In this document: positions 44,274 through 52,347 of the stretch, one piece after another
Numbering within the stretch: position 1 is the first letter of the stretch
Layout of the letters: every line of letters begins with the position of its first letter
NCBI GenBank assembly: GCA_040797845.1
Contig: JBFNFA010000011.1
Location: forward strand, 66,388-130,387
From: Clostridium_AW sp040797845
Lineage (GTDB): Bacteria > Bacillota > Clostridia > Clostridiales > Clostridiaceae
Direction: 5' to 3'
DNA: 64,000 nt
Translations under genes and position numbers: made by a program
Notes under the pieces: generated by a model
Databases searched by the model: none
What the model saw: only the letters and a program-made list of their open reading frames with translations
What the model was told of the DNA's origin: nothing

Positions 44274-44998
44274 TCTAATTTCATTTTTATTGACCAATGC
44301 GTTAGATCTAATTCATTGTTTTCGTTTCCTGCTACTAAACATATATCGAGATTTTCTCTATATCTTTCTTTTTTCATAATATTTTCGTAAGCATTATTTA
44401 TCTCCCATATAGTCATATTTTTTATAACATCTTTACTTATTAGACTATCCATTCCAAACTTAACTATATTGACAATTGTAGCAAAATTTATAATATCTTT
44501 CTTTGAGCTTTTAGCTCTTCCCTTCTGTGAAAGTTCCCATATTTGTTTTTGTCTTTCACTACTAAACATAGGGGACTTTTCTATGTTAATTTTTTCTGTA
44601 CCATTCACCTCTAATATAATTTTGCAAAACTCCTCGAAATTTTCTCTATTAATAGACTTATTTAAATCATTATTAAAAACATAACTATTCTCATGGGCAT
44701 TTATGCTTATTTCTTTTTCTTGGATTTTACAAAAAAACTTCAAAGATTGTATGAAAAGACTGAGTACATCTATATATTCCTCGCTATCTCCATTTTTAAT
44801 TTTTGTCCTTAATAAATCAAAGTCACTAATATTATCATTAATTGTAAATATTTCTTTAGTAATTTTATAAGGAATTAATAATTTTTCATACTTATCTATA
44901 CCAAACTTCATAATATCTTTTAAAGTAGGTTGATATATAGTACAGATTCCATAAAAATTAATAGGCTCACCTACTACTAAATTTAGTTTATAATCCAT
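44270..44998 (-). CDS. Tail morphogenesis protein of unknown family
   Basis: A 242-residue helical protein (IYQPTLKDIMKFGIDKYEKL, SLFIQSLKFFCKIQEKEI, RENFEEFCKIILEVNG, MTIWEINNAYENIMKKERYR). The opening (MDYKLNLVVGEPINFYGICT) and the IW-I-N-Y motif resemble small tail/head accessory proteins that behave like assembly chaperones. It is the second gene of the late operon, just upstream of the tube gene. No enzymatic motif. Ribosome site TTAGAGGGAA. Confidence 0.55.
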   Translation of the reverse strand: MDYKLNLVVGEPINFYGICTIYQPTLKDIMKFGIDKYEKLLIPYKITKEIFTINDNISDFDLLRTKIKNGDSEEYIDVLSLFIQSLKFFCKIQEKEISINAHENSYVFNNDLNKSINRENFEEFCKIILEVNGTEKINIEKSPMFSSERQKQIWELSQKGRAKSSKKDIINFATIVNIVKFGMDSLISKDVIKNMTIWEINNAYENIMKKERYRENLDICLVAGNENNELDLTHWSIKMKLD

Positions 44999-45049
44999 AT
45001 TTATTCCCTCTAATTAAAATTTGTAATACTATGACACAATTAATATCCT

Positions 45050-45220
45050 TTAATAAGAAAATTGTTTATCACAATAGGGGCAATCACATATAGATGCTCC
45101 TCTTACTTTTTGGATATATCCGTTCTCTTTAGCCTCAATAATGTCTATTCTCTCACTGCAAAATTTACACTTTACATATTCATTTTTAACCTTTTTAACT
45201 TTACCGTTTTCTTTTAACAA
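45050..45220 (-). CDS. Small zinc-ribbon protein (TTG start)
   Basis: A 56-residue protein starting at TTG 45220, with AGAAAGAG 9 nt upstream. Two knuckles, CKFC near residue 18 and CDCPYC near residue 45, can bind one zinc ion. The spacing recalls small phage zinc-finger regulators such as the Com family, but similarity is only in the metal ligands. It is the first gene after the RNA polymerase/zinc-ribbon pair and the first of the late unit. Confidence 0.6.
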   Translation of the reverse strand: MLKENGKVKKVKNEYVKCKFCSERIDIIEAKENGYIQKVRGASICDCPYCDKQFSY

Positions 45221-45265
45221 GACAATTCACTCTTTCTTAAATATTTTATTAATATTTATTTTATA

Positions 45266-45333
45266 AAGGACTACTCTTCCAACTTTTATTCTATCTATCG
45301 GATTAATACAATAATGAATTTGGGGTAGTCCTT
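45266..45333 (-). other. Long-range hairpin between the polymerase pair and the late genes
   Basis: AAGGACTACCCC / GAGTAGTCCTT arms (one mismatch), followed by TATAAAATAAATA on the minus strand. The gap 45221-45404 contains no consensus sigma-A promoter that I can find, only a weak TTGAAT-N17-TTTATC at about 45355-45385. Confidence 0.5.
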
Positions 45334-45404
45334 AGAAAGATATACTCATCTCTTTCCATACTGATAAATAAGCTATTAAAAATGTATTCAAATTGTTTAT
45401 ATTA

Positions 45405-46277
45405 CTATCTTATATGTATTTTCCCATTGGTGGTTATTTTTCTTTTTTTATTATATCGTATATATTTTTCCAATTTCTTTTCCCTAGCACAAATGTGACA
45501 GTATTTAGTGCGATTGCTAGTCTTCTCAGTAAACTTACCACAAATTTCACAATATATATATTCTTTGTATTTACTGATTCCTGCAACTTTTCTTACATAA
45601 TTTTTATAGTATCCACTTAAACTCTTACAGAAATAAGAAATGATATAATTGTCTTCATTCCATCCATCAATAATTACACTATCTATTTCCCAGCTGTCAT
45701 CTTCTATTTCCTCTAGTGGTTTATAATTTTCAAATATTTTCTCTATAAAATCATTTACAATATTTTTATGTTCATTCCATGTTATATTTAATTTATTCGA
45801 TGTGGACTGTTTTTTGTACATTTCAGCCTCATCAAGAGATCTTTCTATTTTATCTTTGATATCTACAATATTTATGCTTTCTTCTGCTATTGTGTTTCTT
45901 ACTAATTTTATGTATTCATTTTTAGGAACTGTTATACATTTATAGTATTCACTTTTATAATATGTATCTTTGTCACAATAATAGCCGTATAGGTTATTAA
46001 TTTTAACCCTTATGTAATCAATAGAATTTAATTTGCTTTTATATTTCCCTTTAGCAACCATGTATTCTATACTTTCATGAGGTGTAAATATATCAATAAG
46101 TCTCTGATCTTTTATCAAATCTCTATCAACGGTATAATTATATTTTCTTTTATATTTTTTAAATTTGCACTTACTCCCCCATAGCATTTTCTTAAATTCT
46201 TTTAATATAGCTTCTTTTTCACTTTTATCACCTATTTCATAATCATAAAGCATTTCACTTAAATCAATTCTATTCAT
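45405..46277 (-). CDS. Zinc-ribbon protein overlapping the phage RNA polymerase gene
   Basis: A 290-residue protein. The N-terminal two-thirds is helical and charged without a recognised domain. The C-terminus is a zinc ribbon, YCEICGKFTEKTSNRTKYCH then ICAREKK, followed by a basic tail (YIRYNKKRKITTNGKI) typical of nucleic-acid-binding Firmicutes proteins. ATG at 46277 follows GAGGGGG and overlaps the polymerase stop by 8 nt, so the two proteins are made together and may interact. It could direct promoter choice or antitermination for the polymerase; this is inference. Function otherwise unknown. Confidence 0.65.
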   Translation of the reverse strand: MNRIDLSEMLYDYEIGDKSEKEAILKEFKKMLWGSKCKFKKYKRKYNYTVDRDLIKDQRLIDIFTPHESIEYMVAKGKYKSKLNSIDYIRVKINNLYGYYCDKDTYYKSEYYKCITVPKNEYIKLVRNTIAEESINIVDIKDKIERSLDEAEMYKKQSTSNKLNITWNEHKNIVNDFIEKIFENYKPLEEIEDDSWEIDSVIIDGWNEDNYIISYFCKSLSGYYKNYVRKVAGISKYKEYIYCEICGKFTEKTSNRTKYCHICAREKKLEKYIRYNKKRKITTNGKIHIR

Positions 46278-48918
46278 CCGTATCCCCCTCATTTATATCA
46301 GCTAACTTATACCATCTTCCTAAATATTCTTTTGAATCTCTATCCCCTTTACTTGTTTCAACGATTTTTTGAGGATTATTTTTACTATTGTTCTTTAAAT
46401 TTTCTAGCATTGTATCCCCACACATTGACCAACAAAAAACCTTATCTCTATTTTTAAACTTATAGCATATTTTAACTAAATAATTAGTGATAACTTTTTT
46501 GTCCAAAGGTATTTCATTAATTATACTTCTGTATTTTTCAAATAATATATCTAATTGACTATCTGTGTCATCTTTATCTATTTCAACATCTGAATTGGCC
46601 AAGTCTTGTTCATCCTTGTTGTTTTTATCTTCGTTATCAATTATTGAATAAAATTCATATATAAAATTTTTATATATTTTAGTTAACATTTTTTCTATAT
46701 GTAAGTCATCTGTTGGAATGTCCTTATTAATAAGAAATGAAGATGTATCAATCACTTCATAATTCCATATTAGATCCCTTTCCCATTGTAAAATATAATC
46801 ACATAATTCATTCATCGGAGAGGATGACTTGTAAGCATTATAGGGAAGCTTGTCTTCTTCGATTTCAATATCTTTATTAATATTTTTTATATTATTATAA
46901 GCCTTTAGTTTTTTAGGATAGCTATACAGTAAAAAATACGGTATTTTCTTATTTCTTTTTCTTAATGATTGACTTATGTGCCACCTGGTGGAAGTCTTTA
47001 TAAAATCAATTTCTTTACCTTGAGTAATCCTCAGTATAGCAATATCATCTTTGTTTTTTTGTTTGTATTTTTCATTATCGGTAACTACATTTAATATGCT
47101 GGTAGCTACGTTAGTAATTTCACCTATGCGATTATCTCTTGTATTACATTCATATTCCACTATATTTTCTAAAGTATAATCTTTAGCTACATCTGTAGCT
47201 TTATCTGTCATATCAATTATTATTGGGTATTCTATTACTGAATCAATTAATAGCTTTTCTTTACATAAGTTCACCAAATCTCCATCAACATCCATTCCAC
47301 CTTGTTGCGGCAGTGAAATATCATACATAGAAAACATTACAATATTATTTTCTTTAAAATAATCTAAATATTTATCAGTTAACTCATTAGAGCTTATGCT
47401 AACCTTATTTACTTCTGAAGGATCTATTAATGGTGAGCGAAGGGATACGCATTCCCCTTCAGGGAGAGTTTTGCAATATATTTCCTTGGCTCCTATGCAT
47501 CCTTTCACATCTAGCCCACCGCAATATTGAAGAAATCCTATAATATCCCCAACTGCTATATGATAAAATCCATTTGAATATATTTTCCCAAACTTCAATT
47601 GATTTATTGATTTTTTTAACATTCTAATTAGCGTTTTCTTTATACAAATATCTTGTAACATATTATCATTTATCATTATAGCTTTTATATAATTACTGTT
47701 TATATCTTTTAATGAATTAGTTTCAGTTATTCCTAAATATTTTAATGTGTATAACTTATCTCCTTTTATAATCTTTTCAAATAAGTCTGTAGAATACTCA
47801 GCTAATTTTATTAATTTACTTTTATTATCCTCTTTTGAGAAATCAAACTTACCTTTATTTTTATCTTTGGAGTTAAACCATTGAACATACTTATTATTTA
47901 AAAAGTCATGACACTGTAAGTATTGAAAGTTTTGTCTTGAATATAAATCTATATCTTTAATGTTATGATTATATTTACTAATTCCAAGCTGAAACTTATA
48001 TTCATTTACTCTATTTAAATATTCATTCCATCCTTCTTTTCCGAAACTATCTTTGAATATACTATATCCCTTCCACATTGATTTTGTCCAAATGCAATCA
48101 ATCTTTTCAACATCATGGTACATTCCAAATATATCCTTAATTTTAGTTACTCTCATATCTTTATAATATTCTTGTATTGGTGCTTGAGTACTCATACCTT
48201 TCATAAAAGGAAGCCTTATTTGAAACGAAATAGCATCATGTTTTAAACCTATAGCTTCTTTCCATAACTTACTGATTTTTTCTGTATGACATCCCATACC
48301 ATCAAATGGAGATATCTTTACATCATGTAGTCCTTCCTTTACTAACTTTTTATGATATTTTATTTTGTTACCATCTTCATCCTCAAATTCATCAGGTTCA
48401 GTAGAAACGTATCTAACATATTGATTTGGCAATACTTTTTCATAATCATCAACAATAATTATGTAAGGCAATGGAGAATCAACTATTTCACAAGCGCTAA
48501 GTATAAGATTTCGATAAGCTTCATATTTACTTATTACACATGATTTAGGTATTATCCCCAGTTGACTTCGCTCTGTAATATTTTTAAAATAATCTTCGCT
48601 TATAAAAACTGTAATACCATTTTTAGCTTGAGAAGCTGATTTTCCTATTCTTAAAAATTTAACATTGTTGCAATAAAAACCATCCTTTAAAATATGTATT
48701 AATTGCTCATTTTTGCTTTTATTTTTAGATTCAACAAATATTAATTCATCTATATTCGTGGTTTTATAACCTCTTAGCAATTCTATTTGTCTAAACAAAG
48801 CATTGCCTTGCTGCTGTATTAAGAAATTCTTCTCATCATCTTTATCTATGTTTATATTATATTTATTTTTTATTATGTAACTTATATTTATTTTTTTTAA
48901 TCTATACATTTCTATCAA
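46270..48918 (-). CDS. Phage single-subunit RNA polymerase of the YonO / QDE-1 (RdRP-like) family
   Basis: An 882-residue protein with the sequence marks of two-double-psi-barrel polymerases related to eukaryotic RNA-dependent RNA polymerases and to SPbeta YonO. Key segments in family order: SPFDGMGCHTEKIS (203-216), ISFQIRLPFMKGMS (230-243), VSLRSPLIDPSEV (491-503), and the catalytic metal-binding DVDGD (543-547) in GGMDVDGDLVNL. YonO (about 900 residues) acts as a DNA-dependent RNA polymerase for phage late genes. A TTG start at 48918 has GGAGGGG 8 nt upstream. It lies directly upstream of the tail genes, the natural place for a late-gene polymerase. RNA- versus DNA-template use cannot be told from sequence. 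Confidence 0.87.
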   Translation of the reverse strand: MIEMYRLKKINISYIIKNKYNINIDKDDEKNFLIQQQGNALFRQIELLRGYKTTNIDELIFVESKNKSKNEQLIHILKDGFYCNNVKFLRIGKSASQAKNGITVFISEDYFKNITERSQLGIIPKSCVISKYEAYRNLILSACEIVDSPLPYIIIVDDYEKVLPNQYVRYVSTEPDEFEDEDGNKIKYHKKLVKEGLHDVKISPFDGMGCHTEKISKLWKEAIGLKHDAISFQIRLPFMKGMSTQAPIQEYYKDMRVTKIKDIFGMYHDVEKIDCIWTKSMWKGYSIFKDSFGKEGWNEYLNRVNEYKFQLGISKYNHNIKDIDLYSRQNFQYLQCHDFLNNKYVQWFNSKDKNKGKFDFSKEDNKSKLIKLAEYSTDLFEKIIKGDKLYTLKYLGITETNSLKDINSNYIKAIMINDNMLQDICIKKTLIRMLKKSINQLKFGKIYSNGFYHIAVGDIIGFLQYCGGLDVKGCIGAKEIYCKTLPEGECVSLRSPLIDPSEVNKVSISSNELTDKYLDYFKENNIVMFSMYDISLPQQGGMDVDGDLVNLCKEKLLIDSVIEYPIIIDMTDKATDVAKDYTLENIVEYECNTRDNRIGEITNVATSILNVVTDNEKYKQKNKDDIAILRITQGKEIDFIKTSTRWHISQSLRKRNKKIPYFLLYSYPKKLKAYNNIKNINKDIEIEEDKLPYNAYKSSSPMNELCDYILQWERDLIWNYEVIDTSSFLINKDIPTDDLHIEKMLTKIYKNFIYEFYSIIDNEDKNNKDEQDLANSDVEIDKDDTDSQLDILFEKYRSIINEIPLDKKVITNYLVKICYKFKNRDKVFCWSMCGDTMLENLKNNSKNNPQKIVETSKGDRDSKEYLGRWYKLADINEGDTDE

Positions 48919-49088
48919 TATTCTTTCCCCTCCACGCAGAATATGTCAACGATATTCTTTATGATTATTTTTATTATTTATTTTTTTATATTTATTTTGT
49001 AAATATTGTTCTAAATTAACTATTCTATATCTCTTCTATCTATTTTATAAATTATATTTTTTATATTAATATAATTAGGTTTGAGCAA

Positions 49089-49121
49089 AACCTGTACAAT
49101 CTATTTTATATCGTACAGGTT
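49089..49121 (-). other. Hairpin between the SOS-controlled small gene and the polymerase gene
   Basis: AACCTGTAC / GTACAGGTT perfect 9-bp stem, not followed by a real T-run, so it may allow read-through into the polymerase gene. The rest of the gap 48919-49088 is very AT-rich with only weak promoter-like sequence. Confidence 0.5.
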
Positions 49122-49127
49122 GCTGCT

Positions 49128-49382
49128 TTATGCTGTATGGATTTTTAATATGTAATTATTTCCTATTAATTCTATATCCATATCTATACCAATCTCTTTA
49201 ATTTCATCGTTATATATCACTACAGGACTTACTCTATCAAATTCATCTTCAAGAATTAATACATCTTCCATTGAGTTACAAACAAACTTTTCAATATTAA
49301 TTGCCATTGAAATAGGCGTTACCATATCAATGCAAACACATTTACCCTCTAAGTTTTGTAAATGATCTAGTAATTGTTCCAT
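49128..49382 (-). CDS. Small SOS-promoter protein upstream of the RNA polymerase gene
   Basis: An 84-residue acidic protein (MEQLLDHLQNLEGKCVCIDM ... DEIKEIGIDMDIELIGNNYI). ATG at 49382 is chosen because GGGAGAGGG sits 6-8 nt upstream and because a complete sigma-A promoter and LexA box lie between this ATG and a more distal in-frame GTG at 49463, which has no ribosome site. No domain recognised. As the first product after SOS induction it could be an antirepressor or an inhibitor of host transcription; that is inference from position. Confidence 0.65.
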   Translation of the reverse strand: MEQLLDHLQNLEGKCVCIDMVTPISMAINIEKFVCNSMEDVLILEDEFDRVSPVVIYNDEIKEIGIDMDIELIGNNYILKIHTA

Positions 49383-49409
49383 TAAACCCTCTCCCATCAT
49401 TACATGTTC

Positions 49410-49421
49410 GAACGTATGTTC
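49410..49421 (-). promoter_or_regulatory. LexA (SOS) operator
   Basis: GAACATACGTTC on the minus strand, a perfect GAAC-N4-GTTC palindrome, centred about 10 bp after the predicted start point of the promoter at 49432-49460. Confidence 0.8.
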
Positions 49422-49431
49422 TGATAGTATT

Positions 49432-49460
49432 ATTATATTACCAATTTTAGTTTTATGCAA
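49432..49460 (-). promoter_or_regulatory. Sigma-A promoter of the SOS-controlled unit
   Basis: TTGCAT, 17-bp spacer, TATAAT on the minus strand, followed by the LexA box. It should be read by host RNA polymerase when LexA is cleaved. Confidence 0.78.
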
Positions 49461-49544
49461 CACTATACGAAGGTATTAATTCGACATAATTCTCCATTTA
49501 TGTTTCATTATATTTTTTTATATTTATTGTATTACTAACTAAAA

Positions 49545-49566
49545 AAAGTGGTTTTTAAACCACTTT
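49545..49566 (-). terminator. Rho-independent terminator of the early operon
   Basis: AAAGTGGTTT / AAACCACTTT stem followed by TTTTAGTTAG on the minus strand, immediately after the recombinase-like gene. Confidence 0.88.
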
Positions 49567-49569
49567 CCT

Positions 49570-50604
49570 CTAGTCTCTTCCTCTAATACTATCTACACTA
49601 TCAGTATTAAATCTAGTTAAATATAATTGTTTTAAAGTAAAATATGTTTTCTCATTTTGTCCAGATTCTGTAACAACTCTTATATAATCTTCTTTATTTA
49701 AATATCCTTGTTCTTCTTCTATCTCTAGCAATTTATATAACATCCCACTTTGATATATGCTTTGAGTAGTTAAATATGGCATTTTAACTGATATAGCCAG
49801 TCTTTTTATTCTTGAATTAATGGCAGTCCAGTTTATAGATTCGTATTCATCTTTAGTACGTTTTTTTCCCCCTATCACTGGCTGTCTAAATACATATCCG
49901 TTATAAGGTAATGGATATAACAACTCATATTCCTTGTTATTTCTTACTCTAACTCTTTTATAATCTGTTTCCAATAATGCTTGATTTAAATAATGTAGTG
50001 TAATTTCTTTTACATGAACTATGCGTTCATTGATTATATTTCCATCATCATCTTTTGTTCTAACTGTTACAGTTTTATTCTTGTAATCAATGTCACTTTT
50101 CATTAAATTTACTAATTCTTGATTTTGAGTACCTTTTATTCCTTCATGTAGGCATAACATTGCTGCAATATCCTGAATATTTAACGCCTTTGTTCTTTCA
50201 TTATTTACAAATATATTAATTATTTCATCATAAGATATAAAATTATTTACTTTGAATACATACTTCTCTAAATCATCTTGTGTAAAATATGAAGTCACTG
50301 GTACATTGCAATATCCATTTTCATAAGCCCATGTTATATAGCTATCTAGTATTGAAAATCTAGTTATTAATGACTTTAAGGACTTACATTTTAATACTTT
50401 TAATACTTCTTCAAATTCTATTTTACTCATTTCAAATATATCTCTATTATAATCATTTTCAGCAATTGCAGTTAATCTAAATGTGCCTAGTATGGTTTTT
50501 AATGTATTTTCAACCTCATTTAATTGGTCCATATATGCCTCTTTAATATCTCTGTTGAATAATCTTGTTTCATCATCAAAACCTGTTTTATTATATGCAA
50601 TCAT
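49570..50604 (-). CDS. Tyrosine-recombinase-like protein with degenerate active site
   Basis: A 344-residue protein with the layout of phage integrases: an N-terminal SAM-like helical domain (about 25-120, LKSLITRFSILDSYITWAYE) and a C-terminal catalytic-like domain (about 125-335) with AAMLCLHEGIKGTQNQELVNL and SDIDYKNKTVTVR. The first catalytic Arg, expected in G-(L/M)-R-x-x-E, reads G-I-K-G-T-Q; the H-x-x-R region reads LTTQSIYQSGMLYKLL with neither His nor Arg. It is thus unlikely to recombine DNA. SPbeta uses a recombinase-fold protein (YopR/MrpR) as its master repressor, a plausible parallel. It starts 2 bp after the preceding gene. Confidence 0.7.
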   Translation of the reverse strand: MIAYNKTGFDDETRLFNRDIKEAYMDQLNEVENTLKTILGTFRLTAIAENDYNRDIFEMSKIEFEEVLKVLKCKSLKSLITRFSILDSYITWAYENGYCNVPVTSYFTQDDLEKYVFKVNNFISYDEIINIFVNNERTKALNIQDIAAMLCLHEGIKGTQNQELVNLMKSDIDYKNKTVTVRTKDDDGNIINERIVHVKEITLHYLNQALLETDYKRVRVRNNKEYELLYPLPYNGYVFRQPVIGGKKRTKDEYESINWTAINSRIKRLAISVKMPYLTTQSIYQSGMLYKLLEIEEEQGYLNKEDYIRVVTESGQNEKTYFTLKQLYLTRFNTDSVDSIRGRD

Positions 50605-50606
50605 AC

Positions 50607-51974
50607 TTATTCTCCTTTTATAAATTGCTTAAAGTATTGAGATATTTTCCTTACATGTGTTGATCCTATCTTTGAAGTAAATAATCCTATCTCTTGCCAT
50701 TTATCTTTTAATTTTTCCTTATCAAAATCAATTTCGTTTAAAACTTCTATTAATTTTTCTTCCCAATCTTTTTCTTTATACAGCTTTGAAAGCATAGAGA
50801 TATAGCCAACAAATGTATTTGGCTCTGTAACTACGGAATGTATTCTTGATGTATTAGGATTTTTAAAATCACTTTCAAAAGTCCCTATTATATAAATAAA
50901 TCCATCTATAATGAATTTTTGTATTTTCTTTCTTTCTAATAAATTCAATTTATTATCTTTACCAAAATTATGTTCAATAGCATCTGCTAATATTTTATAA
51001 GTGGTATATTTATTATTGTTTTTTACATCAAATAGATCTTCTCCTATTTTATTGTATAATCCATTGGTTTCTTTACTTCCATAGTTATTAATGTCTTTAA
51101 CCATTATAATATAAGCATTAGTATCGCTAATAACTTGAACATGTAAATCATCAATTTTTGTTTGCTGATCTACTGAGCTTACATATCTGGCTGCTTGAAA
51201 TGTGGTGGCATGATATATTTTAAATACAACATTAAAATTGCTTTCTGGATGTGTATTTCCATAATTAGCGCTTGCAAGAAAACGGTGATATCCATCAATA
51301 CAACTACATTTTGATGATATTCCATTTACCTCTACCCTTATGTTATTATTCCTATATTCAAATCGTTCTTCACCAGTAATAGGTATATTTACAGTAATAG
51401 AATAATCATTTAGCTCACCAGCTTCAATTCCTGCTTCAATAGCTTTTATTTTTTCTGGAATAATTGTTGGCTTCTTAGTTACTCTTCCTCGAATAACTTT
51501 TTTAGTCAATTGTCGTTGTGTTTGAGCATCGTAACTAATTACACCACGATTGAATAAATCAGCAACCTCTTTAACTGACATTATGCAATACCATTGCTCA
51601 GTATTTACTTGAATAACATTTTTAAATTCAATTATATTACTTATATTTGCTTGTTTCGAATGCTTAAAAGTATTATACTCAAATATTTCCTTAGGTAAAA
51701 AGAAATTTTCTGGATTTAACTCTTTTATTTCTCTATTTTCATCCTTTAATTTTTCATAAATTTGTTTATTAATTAAATATAATTCTTCGTCAAGTATTGA
51801 GTTAATTGGTGTTGTTTGAGTAAATATTCCATCAATTTTACTTCTTGCTATATTATGATTTTCAAATAATTCATTTTTAATATTATTATATATATTACTA
51901 TTGTAAGTCACTTCTTCAAAAAAACTAAGCAGTAAATTCTCTAGTTGCCCCCTACTTTGCTCACCTTTTATCAT
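50607..51974 (-). CDS. DGQHR/DndB-like protein
   Basis: A 455-residue protein. Residues about 120-330 resemble the DGQHR domain found in DndB and ParB-like phage proteins: QWYCIMSVKEVADLFNRGVI, SCIDGYHRFLASANYG (D-G-Y-H-R in place of D-G-Q-H-R at 227-231) and VSSVDQQTKIDDLHVQVIS. DndB represses DNA phosphorothioation genes; other DGQHR proteins are uncharacterised. The C-terminal 120 residues are helical. It is the first gene of the early operon behind a consensus promoter and is followed by the recombinase-like gene. A regulatory or DNA-modification role is inferred. Confidence 0.65.
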   Translation of the reverse strand: MIKGEQSRGQLENLLLSFFEEVTYNSNIYNNIKNELFENHNIARSKIDGIFTQTTPINSILDEELYLINKQIYEKLKDENREIKELNPENFFLPKEIFEYNTFKHSKQANISNIIEFKNVIQVNTEQWYCIMSVKEVADLFNRGVISYDAQTQRQLTKKVIRGRVTKKPTIIPEKIKAIEAGIEAGELNDYSITVNIPITGEERFEYRNNNIRVEVNGISSKCSCIDGYHRFLASANYGNTHPESNFNVVFKIYHATTFQAARYVSSVDQQTKIDDLHVQVISDTNAYIIMVKDINNYGSKETNGLYNKIGEDLFDVKNNNKYTTYKILADAIEHNFGKDNKLNLLERKKIQKFIIDGFIYIIGTFESDFKNPNTSRIHSVVTEPNTFVGYISMLSKLYKEKDWEEKLIEVLNEIDFDKEKLKDKWQEIGLFTSKIGSTHVRKISQYFKQFIKGE

Positions 51975-52060
51975 ATTTATTATCTTCCTTCCTATTGGCT
52001 TGCTTAATACTTTAATTTCAAAATATGTAATTACTTAAGCTTATTTTTAATATCAACTTT

Positions 52061-52089
52061 ATTATATATATTACAATAAGCAATTTCAA
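52061..52089 (-). promoter_or_regulatory. Consensus sigma-A promoter of the early operon
   Basis: TTGAAA, 17-bp spacer, TATAAT on the minus strand, 87 bp upstream of the DGQHR-like gene. The remaining upstream gap 52090-52347 holds a 28-codon frame (52153-52239, minus) ending GSEHRAWEKKIFHIIKR that looks like a gene remnant. Confidence 0.75.
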
Positions 52090-52347
52090 GGCATTTGTTT
52101 TCTAAATGAAATAAACCTTCCGACAAAATTTTAAATTTTTACTTTATACTTTTTATCGTTTAATTATATGGAATATCTTCTTCTCCCAAGCTCTATGTTC
52201 TGAACCTATATCATCTTCTAAGTTCACAGATAAAATCATTTATGCCTTATCTGTATATTAAAGTTTCTTTAAATTGCTTAAGAGTATGACCATAGACTCC
52301 AATTATTATCTATTATTTTTTATATTTATCTTATAAATATTCTATAT

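Noticed and set aside
49570..50604. Functional prophage integrase
   Set aside because: The expected catalytic Arg and His-x-x-Arg residues are missing and no attachment-site repeats or tRNA gene were seen nearby.
15025..52000. R-type (contractile) tailocin such as a diffocin
   Set aside because: No sheath, LysM-type baseplate hub, gpJ/gpI-type or spike genes are present; Dit and Tal indicate a non-contractile tail.
52153..52239. 28-codon minus-strand peptide gene upstream of the early operon
   Set aside because: Weak ribosome site, no promoter and appearance of a C-terminal remnant of a larger gene.
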